Positions 1-4,492 of a DNA stretch of 14,852 bases are shown one piece after another; position 1 is the stretch's first letter; each line of letters opens with the position of its first letter. Origin of the DNA: an uncultured Prevotella sp. (GTDB lineage: Bacteria; Bacteroidota; Bacteroidia; Bacteroidales; Bacteroidaceae); contig CATXJC010000045.1 in the NCBI GenBank assembly GCA_958369755.1, positions 1 to 14,852 on the forward strand, written 5' to 3'. Made by a program: the position numbers and the translations under genes. The notes below the pieces were generated by a model that searched no databases, was not told where the DNA came from, and saw only the letters and a list, made by a program, of their open reading frames with translations.

Positions 1-3
1 AAC

Positions 4-79
4 TCAAAATAAAAGCATCATTCTGCTATTTTTTGCTTTTTTAGGCGTTATTTTCAAATAAAAGCAATTCTTATGCTAT
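4..79. repeat. Imperfect 26-nt direct repeat upstream of the HU cassette
   Basis: Two similar 26-nt units lie at 4-29 and 54-79. They share the cores TAAAAGCA and TGCTAT, and in each unit AGCA and TGCT can pair across a 6-7 nt loop to give a small hairpin. The stretch 1-149 is A+T-rich and I see no gene in it. Function is unknown; it could be the end of a neighbouring unit or an intergenic repeat family. Confidence 0.4.
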
Positions 80-152
80 ATATCCCTGCGCTCCGCTCTA
101 CATCGTTGAAAGTTCAGTAACATAAAAAAATACCACTTTTTTCAACCTTTTT

Positions 153-202
153 TTCCCGAATCCCTGCAAATCGCACAAATCGCATAGTTGGGGGTTCGGG
201 AA
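153..202. promoter_or_regulatory. Inverted repeat enclosing two tandem 9-mers, over the HU promoter
   Basis: TTCCCGAA (153-160) is exactly complementary to TTCGGGAA (195-202). With one T-G wobble the pairing extends to a 12-position stem (153-164 with 191-202). The 26-nt loop holds most of a perfect tandem repeat of CAAATCGCA (167-175 and 176-184). The right arm falls between the -33 and -7 promoter elements, where a bound protein or folded DNA would affect initiation. This could be an operator, possibly for the HU-like protein itself, but no ligand can be named from sequence. The left part is repeated at 2619-2650. Confidence 0.5.
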
Positions 203-215
203 TGTTGTATCTTTG
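188..215 (+). promoter_or_regulatory. Bacteroidetes-type promoter of the HU cassette
   Basis: TATCTTTG at 208-215 matches the Bacteroidetes -7 consensus TAnnTTTG exactly. TTG at 188-190 is a plausible -33 element with 17-nt spacing, slightly short of the usual 19. Transcription should start near 221 and leave a leader of about 78 nt before the ATG at 299. That leader can form a small hairpin (GTCTC 248-252 with GAGAC 257-261, tetraloop GGCG). I see no comparably good promoter further down, so the three cassette genes are probably transcribed from here. Confidence 0.65.
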
Positions 216-298
216 TATCGTCAATCAGAGAGGTTGATGCAGCAACGGTCTCGGCGGAGACACAGACTGCTTTTTACTAAAACTAAATTTTTAAAAGT

Positions 299-853
299 AT
301 GATTCTCATCAAATTAGCGAAGAACAAGAACAAGACAATCAAGGAAGCGTATGGCAAGTATTATGCGCGACCAGTAGTAACAGAAACCATCGGCATCGAT
401 GAACTCGCCGAACACATGGCGAGCCACAACACCCCGTTCTCGAAGGGTGCCATCAAGGGCCTTCTCACCGATATGGTGAGCTGCGTGAAGGAGCTCGTAC
501 TCCAGAACAAGGCTGTGAAGATAGACAACCTCGCCATCTTCTCCATCGGCATCATCAACAAGATGGGAGCCGCCAGCATCAAGGAGTGGAGCCTCGCCAA
601 GTTTGTAGAAGGCTACCGCCTCAGAGCACGTGCTACCGGCAAGCTCAGCAACACCCAGCTCTCTCTCGATGCCAACGCCAAGAACGCCATGGATCTCCTC
701 AACTCTAGCGAGAGCGCTGCAGGCGATACCACCACTGGCGATACCACACAGGGCGGCGGAACTACTGAGGACGGCGGAACATCACAAGGCGGCGGTACAT
801 CACAAGGCGGCAGCACCGACGGAACAGGCGACAACGGAGACGGTCTGGAGTAG
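299..853 (+). CDS. HU-like DNA-binding protein (HU-HIG type) with Gly/Thr-rich tail
   Basis: This 184-aa protein belongs to the long HU/IHF-related proteins that are expanded in Bacteroidetes (HU-HIG class: an HU fold joined to a C-terminal extension). Residues 1-125 form the HU-like part. It includes an HU-type helical region ('ELAEHMASHNTPFSKGAIKG', about 35-54), a strand resembling the HU dimer core (KAVKIDNLAIFSIGI, 71-85), and a basic segment (YRLRARATGK, 106-115) where HU has its DNA-binding arms. Residues 137-184 are low complexity, rich in Gly, Thr, Ser and Asp, with hexapeptide repeats of GTSQGG. There is no signal peptide, so it should act in the cytoplasm, probably on the nucleoid or specific DNA sites. 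The ATG lies 84 nt after a perfect TAnnTTTG element. It is the first gene of a cassette with a small membrane peptide and an amidase. Family assignment is confident; the biological role is unknown. Confidence 0.85.
   Translation: MILIKLAKNKNKTIKEAYGKYYARPVVTETIGIDELAEHMASHNTPFSKGAIKGLLTDMVSCVKELVLQNKAVKIDNLAIFSIGIINKMGAASIKEWSLAKFVEGYRLRARATGKLSNTQLSLDANAKNAMDLLNSSESAAGDTTTGDTTQGGGTTEDGGTSQGGGTSQGGSTDGTGDNGDGLE
776..811 (+). repeat. Two tandem 18-nt repeats in the HU-like gene tail
   Basis: Units 776-793 and 794-811 differ at one base and each encodes GTSQGG. Upstream, a similar pair of 15-nt units (722-736 and 737-751, beginning GGCGATACCAC) encodes GDTT-like residues. The units are multiples of three, so gain or loss of a unit changes tail length without a frameshift. 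Confidence 0.7.
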
Positions 854-1139
854 TGATCCGTCTCTCAAATATGCGAAACGACAGAAGAAGGAAGGAGTGA
901 ACTGACCGGCGACAGGGATATTCCGAAGGCACAAAGCGGCTGGTTTTCATCCTGACGATTACGGATAAACAGCAAATCATAATGACCCAAGAACCTGCCT
1001 TTTACGGGTATCCGGGCTGGCAGTTACTCCCCCGCCCTTCTTCTTCCAGAAACGCTTACTGAAACTAAATTTCAACCACTAAAACAAGCATGTGACTATC
1101 ATTATCCACTTAGTATTAATCATTAAAAAACAAAGCAAA
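854..1139 (+). other. Intergenic leader between HU-like gene and smalltalk gene
   Basis: This 286-nt stretch holds no ordinary gene. It contains a possible 26-codon ORF (982-1062, ATG to TGA). Inside it a hairpin can form: CTGCC 995-999 with GGCAG 1019-1023, and CGG 1005-1007 with CCG 1012-1014. At 1056-1072 is a 17-nt motif, TTACTGAAACTAAATTT, that matches 16 of 17 positions of 274-290 just before the HU start. At 1090-1095 an ATG is followed directly by TGA. I see no terminator and no TAnnTTTG promoter, so it may be a structured leader within one transcript. The 29 nt at 861-889 recur at 2649-2677 with one mismatch. Confidence 0.45.
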
Positions 1140-1229
1140 ATGAAAAAAGTAAATTGGAAAACCATCATCAATTTCCTCATCACGGTATTAACAGCTGTAG
1201 CCAGCTCATTCTGTGTACAGAACTGCTAA
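1140..1229 (+). CDS. Smalltalk-family one-helix membrane peptide (29 aa)
   Basis: The ORF reads MKKVNWKTIINFLITVLTAV (residues 1-20), then ASSFCVQNC. It has a short basic N-terminus (K2, K3, K7) with Trp6, a single hydrophobic helix (about residues 9-24) and two cysteines near the end (C25, C29). This matches the tiny Bacteroidetes family known as 'smalltalk protein', as I recall it, which lies between an HU-like gene and an amidase gene, exactly the context here. It should insert in the inner membrane with the basic end in the cytoplasm. Its function is not known. Its size and charge pattern also resemble small holin-like or toxin-like peptides, which is inference. An A-rich stretch precedes the ATG, typical for this phylum. 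The stop is 16 nt before the amidase start, so the two are almost certainly co-transcribed. Confidence 0.8.
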   Translation: MKKVNWKTIINFLITVLTAVASSFCVQNC

Positions 1230-1245
1230 AAGAAGGGAGGTTGCC

Positions 1246-1683
1246 ATGACACAGAAACATCGTAGCATTTCACTCATCGTGATCCACTGTTCTGCCACGA
1301 GAGTGACTCAGGATTTCACATTCGAGCAGTTGGAGGCCTGCCATCTTGCCCGCGGTTTCAAGAGTATCGGCTATCATTATTACATCACGAAGGATGGTGT
1401 GGTATATCCGGGTCGTCCGGAATCGGAGGTAGGAGCCCATGCCCGTCATTACAATGCCCACAGCATCGGCATCTGTTATGAGGGAGGTCTCGACAAGAAC
1501 GGCAAGCCTGCCGATACGCGCACTCCAGCCCAGAATCAGGCTCTATATTCGCTTCTGGAGAGCCTCTGCCTCTCCTATCCTGATGCAGAGATACTGGGCC
1601 ACCGCGATTTGCCGAACGTTCACAAAGACTGTCCGTCGTTTGATGTCAAGCGATGGCTGAAGTTGGTAGATTTCCACATCTAG
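1246..1683 (+). CDS. T7-lysozyme-like N-acetylmuramoyl-L-alanine amidase
   Basis: A 145-aa amidase of the Amidase_2/PGRP fold, which cleaves the amide bond between N-acetylmuramic acid and L-Ala in peptidoglycan. The zinc ligands are visible as H14 (VIHCSAT), H119 (LGHRDL) and C129 (KDCPS). Y43 (GYHYYI) and K127 match the catalytic Tyr46 and Lys128 of phage T7 lysozyme. The length also fits T7 lysozyme (151 aa), with no extra cell-wall-binding domain. There is no signal peptide, so the enzyme is made in the cytoplasm and needs help, lysis or the neighbouring membrane peptide to reach its substrate. The ATG at 1246 is chosen because AGAAGGGAGG lies a few bases upstream (1231-1240), an unusually good Shine-Dalgarno sequence for this phylum. 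A GTG at 1213 would start inside the smalltalk gene. It is the last gene of the cassette. Confidence 0.88.
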   Translation: MTQKHRSISLIVIHCSATRVTQDFTFEQLEACHLARGFKSIGYHYYITKDGVVYPGRPESEVGAHARHYNAHSIGICYEGGLDKNGKPADTRTPAQNQALYSLLESLCLSYPDAEILGHRDLPNVHKDCPSFDVKRWLKLVDFHI

Positions 1684-1726
1684 CCGAAGCCAGAGAATAT
1701 AGATGTCTATACTTAGAAAATTACTA

Positions 1727-1764
1727 AAAAAGGGTGTGTCATGCAGTTATGACACACCCTTTTT
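1727..1764. terminator. Strong hairpin terminator after the amidase gene
   Basis: AGGGTGTGTCAT (1731-1742) pairs perfectly with ATGACACACCCT (1749-1760) around the loop GCAGTT. A and T runs extend the stem (1727-1730 with 1761-1764). It lies 43 nt after the amidase stop and 32 nt before the stop of the convergent PIN gene, and its A/T flanks let it act in both directions. It is part of a 57-nt block repeated at 2694-2750. Confidence 0.85.
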
Positions 1765-1796
1765 CTGTTTTAAGAACATAAACGCAGACTCGTAAG

Positions 1797-2258
1797 TCAG
1801 CTAGGCGTATTAGAAAGAAACTCATCAACAAAAGACTGGGGAGTCATTATTTTGATTCGTTTATTATCTGAGACACCAACGAAGTCTTTAACATTGATAG
1901 TCAACAAAATGTCAGCACCACAATTAATAGCCGCCTGATATTGATAACTATCTTCTAAATCTCCAAAGTTTTCATCCTCTACTCCTTGTTTCAGTCCAAA
2001 TCTTGAAGCAGACGAAATTTGGAAAGTGTCAAGAATGCGGAGCAGAATTTTCCTTTCCTGTACTAAACGTTCAGGATTGTAGATACTCATTCTTCGTAAT
2101 TGTTTATCCACGAGAAAAGTGATGGTGTAGAATCCTCCTTCAGACAAGAACAAAGTATGACTAGTAGATGCCAAGGTAAGAATTTTAGCCACAGCATCAA
2201 ACAGAAGTCTTTTTTCTAAAAATTCCGTTATAATATTGGTATCACAAAAGATTTTCAT
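1797..2258 (-). CDS. PIN-domain toxin (putative ribonuclease)
   Basis: This 153-aa PIN-domain protein is probably the Mg-dependent RNase toxin of a type II toxin-antitoxin pair. The fold shows an N-terminal MKIFCDTNII with D6, a middle acidic block (FGDLEDSYQYQAA, about 98-110, D100/E102/D103) and a C-terminal strand ILLTINVKDF (117-126, D125). These place the acidic residues where PIN nucleases bind metal. The start overlaps the end of the antitoxin gene by 4 nt (ATGA), so translation is coupled. The pair is visibly more A+T-rich than the cassette to its left and runs against it, consistent with separate acquisition. The RNA target cannot be read from sequence. Confidence 0.85.
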   Translation of the reverse strand: MKIFCDTNIITEFLEKRLLFDAVAKILTLASTSHTLFLSEGGFYTITFLVDKQLRRMSIYNPERLVQERKILLRILDTFQISSASRFGLKQGVEDENFGDLEDSYQYQAAINCGADILLTINVKDFVGVSDNKRIKIMTPQSFVDEFLSNTPS

Positions 2259-2509
2259 ATCCCATATTTTTCTTCCAGATACTCATCACGCAGTTCTTTA
2301 TCACTTTTATCTGAAGCGAACATGCCGCCCATTTCTTCCCAACTGAACATTTTTGACTCAGCAGGAGCTTTCATATCTTCCTTTTCAGATATATCAACAA
2401 CAATTTTTTGCAGGATTTTATTTACCCAATCCTCAATATTAAGTTTATCTTTTCTTGCAAAGATTGCCGCTTTGTCATATACATCTGGTCTTAATGTAAT
2501 TGTTGCCAT
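2255..2509 (-). CDS. Antitoxin of the PIN toxin, ribbon-helix-helix-like
   Basis: An 84-aa protein directly upstream of and overlapping the PIN gene. Residues 1-38 (MATITLRPDVYDKAAIFARK onwards, then a second helix around NIEDWVNKILQKI) have the strand-helix-helix pattern of ribbon-helix-helix DNA-binding antitoxins. Residues 40-84 are charged and probably flexible, as expected of the part that wraps the toxin's active site. Antitoxins of this class normally repress their own promoter together with the toxin. A promoter fitting the Bacteroidetes consensus lies just upstream, and an 8-bp palindrome GCAATTGC (2529-2536) near the expected transcription start could be the operator. The pairing is well supported by context; the exact family name is not certain. 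Confidence 0.75.
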   Translation of the reverse strand: MATITLRPDVYDKAAIFARKDKLNIEDWVNKILQKIVVDISEKEDMKAPAESKMFSWEEMGGMFASDKSDKELRDEYLEEKYGI

Positions 2510-2535
2510 AATAATCTTTTTCTATTTAGCAATTG

Positions 2536-2567
2536 CAAAACTACATTTTTTTATTGAAAGTGCCAAA
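2536..2567 (-). promoter_or_regulatory. Promoter of the antitoxin-toxin operon
   Basis: Read on the - strand, TTTG (2567-2564), 20 nt, then TAGTTTTG (2543-2536) fits the Bacteroidetes consensus closely. The antitoxin ATG is 27 nt further on. The palindrome GCAATTGC (2529-2536) touches the -7 box and is a candidate operator. Confidence 0.65.
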
Positions 2568-2618
2568 TGAATTTGAAAAAAAATGCATTATTTTACTTTT
2601 TTTCCTCATATAACGGAA

Positions 2619-2750
2619 TTTTTCCCGAATCCCTGCTAATCGTACAAATCTCTCAAATATGCGCAACGACAGAAGAAAAATAAGTGTTATTCATAGAAAA
2701 TTACCAAAAAAGGGTGTGTCATGAAGTTATGACACACCCTTTTTCTGTTT
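2619..2750 (+). pseudogene. Collapsed remnant of a second HU/smalltalk/amidase cassette
   Basis: Three blocks match the cassette at 150-1770 in the same order and orientation. 2619-2650 matches 150-181 (upstream of the HU promoter) at 30 of 32 positions. 2649-2677 matches 861-889 (just after the HU stop) at 28 of 29. 2694-2750 matches 1714-1770 (the terminator) at 55 of 57. The promoter, HU gene, smalltalk gene and amidase are all missing. The first junction shares the dinucleotide TC. The simplest reading is a duplicated or inserted cassette that lost its genes by deletion. A small conserved non-coding element is the alternative. Confidence 0.6.
2707..2744. terminator. Hairpin terminator, second copy, after yitT-like gene
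   Basis: AGGGTGTGTCAT (2711-2722) pairs with ATGACACACCCT (2729-2740) around GAAGTT, with flanking A and T runs extending the stem. The yitT-like gene ends 9 nt away on the - strand, so this hairpin now serves that gene, although its sequence is shared with the cassette terminator at 1727-1764. Confidence 0.85.
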
Positions 2751-2752
2751 AT

Positions 2753-3652
2753 CTATTTCTTCTTCGGCAAACCTATCTTCTTGCCAACCTTGAAACGGTC
2801 GAAACCTTCGCCATAAACACCGATGACGGCACTCTGGCTGACAAAGGCGGTAGGATCTATCTCGTCGATAAGACGGAATATCTTCTGAGACTCACGCTGA
2901 CGCGCCAATACAAAAAGCATGTGGACATCCTTGCCACTGTAACAGCCATGACCATCCATCACCGTACAACCTCGGTCGGCAGCGGTATTGATGGCTGCAC
3001 TGAGCTCCAGATATTTGTCGCTGATGATGAAGAACTGAACCGAACGGCGCAACGCATTCACCACATGATCTACACAGAGCGACTGCACAAAGAGGCAGAC
3101 ATAACCGTAAATCACCATCTCCCAATCGCGCAATACCAGATAAGAACTGGTGATGATGCACAGGTCGCAAATCATGATGGCATGACCCAGGGAAATGTTC
3201 CAGTACTTGTTGATCATCGCCGCTACGGTATCAGAACCACCCGTAGAACCATTGCAGGAAAGACCCAGACCGGCACTGCTGCCCATGAAGAACGCACCGA
3301 TGACCGTTGCCATGAACGGCTGGTCGTGAAGCAGCGGCGTCATGCCTACCGTATGCGTCTCTATCAGACGGGTAGTTAAGGCAAAGATACCAACACCATA
3401 GATGGTCTTCAGACAGAACTTATAGCCCAGAATGCGGAATGCGATGAGAAGCAGGAACACATTGAGCGCCAGATAAGATACAGATGCCGGGATGCCAAAT
3501 CCCCAGTAAAGGATAGAAGCGATACCTCCTACACCACCCATCGTGATATGATTGGGAAGCAGAAAGATGTTCAAACCGATACTACCTTCTATCATCGCCA
3601 GGGCAATGATAACGTAGTCGCGGATTTCATGAAGTTTTGTTTTTCTCGTCAT
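2753..3652 (-). CDS. YitT-family membrane protein (DUF161 + DUF2179)
   Basis: A 299-aa integral membrane protein of the YitT family. Residues 1-205 contain about five or six hydrophobic segments with family motifs (NHITMGGVGGIAS at 34-46 and NGSTGGSDTVAAMINKY at 134-150). The C-terminal 80 residues form the soluble DUF2179 domain (about 222-285, ending in VIGVYGEGFDRF). Transported substrate and role are not established for the family. The start at 3652 is chosen over an upstream TTG at 3685, because that TTG lies inside the -7 box TACCTTTG (3690-3683) and so could not be in the message. The gene is divergent from the phosphoribosyltransferase-like gene and ends at a strong hairpin. Confidence 0.85.
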   Translation of the reverse strand: MTRKTKLHEIRDYVIIALAMIEGSIGLNIFLLPNHITMGGVGGIASILYWGFGIPASVSYLALNVFLLLIAFRILGYKFCLKTIYGVGIFALTTRLIETHTVGMTPLLHDQPFMATVIGAFFMGSSAGLGLSCNGSTGGSDTVAAMINKYWNISLGHAIMICDLCIITSSYLVLRDWEMVIYGYVCLFVQSLCVDHVVNALRRSVQFFIISDKYLELSAAINTAADRGCTVMDGHGCYSGKDVHMLFVLARQRESQKIFRLIDEIDPTAFVSQSAVIGVYGEGFDRFKVGKKIGLPKKK

Positions 3653-3682
3653 ATAAATATACGTATTTCTTAAAATGCGGTG

Positions 3683-3690
3683 CAAAGGTA
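3683..3690 (-). promoter_or_regulatory. -7 element of the yitT-like gene
   Basis: TACCTTTG on the - strand (3690 to 3683) is a perfect TAnnTTTG. It is 31 nt from the ATG at 3652 and settles the start choice. No clear -33 TTTG is visible upstream. Confidence 0.6.
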
Positions 3691-3785
3691 CTAAAAAATA
3701 AGTAAAAAAAGGGCAGCTACGTGAAATATTACTTAAAAAACAAATCTTTTTTATAAAACCGGCACCTTAATTCGAAAAGATTTCC

Positions 3786-3793
3786 TATTTTTG
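3786..3793 (+). promoter_or_regulatory. -7 element of the phosphoribosyltransferase-like gene
   Basis: TATTTTTG matches TAnnTTTG, with the ATG 41 nt downstream. A perfect 12-bp palindrome, ATTATTAATAAT (3806-3817), lies just after the expected start site and could be an operator or chance A+T symmetry. No good -33 element is visible. Confidence 0.5.
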
Positions 3794-3833
3794 CAGAAAC
3801 TATGCATTATTAATAATCAAAAATTTCTAGTCT

Positions 3834-4430
3834 ATGGCTAATTACGAAAATGAAATCAACTCGTGGCCAGTCCTGAAAAACGGACTGCACTACAAATGGC
3901 TTGTCGACTACGCTGCATTCAGCGCCTTCGGTACTTTTGAGCTCACAGCAGAGGAATGGGAAAAACGCGACCTTATCGTCAACTTTAAAGGTAACTCTGA
4001 GCTCACTACGGAGATGGACCATCAGGAAGCCCTGAAGAAGGCTATCGGAATGGTATCAGACAAGCTGAAGAGTCTTTTGGGCGAAGAGGCAGCACAGTTT
4101 ACCCTGGTCTGCATTCCTGCAGCTCTTGAGGCGCATACCAAGCGCCGTTTCAAGGAGTTCAGCGAGGAGATATGCAAGGCTACGGGCATGACCAACGCCT
4201 ACCCTGCCTTCAGCTACACGCATGATGTAGATGAAGATGGCGATCCTGTAGATGAACTCCATATCGACGAGGCTTTCTTCCAGGGCAAAAAGATCATTCT
4301 CTTTGATGACATCATCGCATCCGGCAATTCGGTAGCCAAGTTTGCCGACCAGCTGGAAGGATATGGTGCCAAGGTAGAACTGGCGCTAGCACTGGGAAAA
4401 AAGATTTCTGACGGATATGACCAGAAATAA
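3834..4430 (+). CDS. Phosphoribosyltransferase-fold protein of unknown substrate
   Basis: A 198-aa soluble protein. The clear signature is the PRPP-binding loop of type I phosphoribosyltransferases: a hydrophobic strand, two acidic residues and a small-residue turn (IILFDDIIASGNS, 154-166). The strand before it (FTLVCIPAAL, 89-98) fits the position of the core Rossmann strand. The N-terminal 60 residues (NSWPVLKNGLHYKWLVDY onwards) have no purine- or pyrimidine-specific motif I recognise, so the base or partner is unknown. It does not look like ComF, since there are no N-terminal zinc cysteines, and it is not a standard hpt, apt, pyrE or upp product. It stands alone between its own promoter and a strong terminator, so neighbours give no clue. 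The PRT fold is well supported; whether it is enzymatic is open. Confidence 0.75.
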   Translation: MANYENEINSWPVLKNGLHYKWLVDYAAFSAFGTFELTAEEWEKRDLIVNFKGNSELTTEMDHQEALKKAIGMVSDKLKSLLGEEAAQFTLVCIPAALEAHTKRRFKEFSEEICKATGMTNAYPAFSYTHDVDEDGDPVDELHIDEAFFQGKKIILFDDIIASGNSVAKFADQLEGYGAKVELALALGKKISDGYDQK

Positions 4431-4448
4431 GATACTATAAATTAATAG

Positions 4449-4480
4449 TTTTTTAGGCACGTATTACCGTGCCTAAAAAA
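4449..4480. terminator. Bidirectional terminator between convergent genes
   Basis: TTTTTTAGGCACG (4449-4461) pairs perfectly over 13 bp with CGTGCCTAAAAAA (4468-4480), loop TATTAC. It lies 18 nt after the phosphoribosyltransferase-like stop and 12 nt before the yihY-like stop, with T runs for both strands. Confidence 0.9.
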
Positions 4481-4492
4481 CACCGTTTATTA

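Noticed and set aside
1213..1245. Upstream GTG start for the amidase
   Set aside because: It lies inside the smalltalk gene, whereas the ATG at 1246 has a good Shine-Dalgarno sequence just before it.
2684..3379. 231-codon open frame on the + strand
   Set aside because: It runs antisense to the yitT-like gene, begins before the terminator hairpin and resembles no family; the opposite frame has clear membrane segments and YitT motifs.
3653..3685. Upstream TTG start for the yitT-like gene, adding 11 residues
   Set aside because: The TTG lies within the -7 box TACCTTTG, so it would not be in the transcript; ATG at 3652 is used instead.
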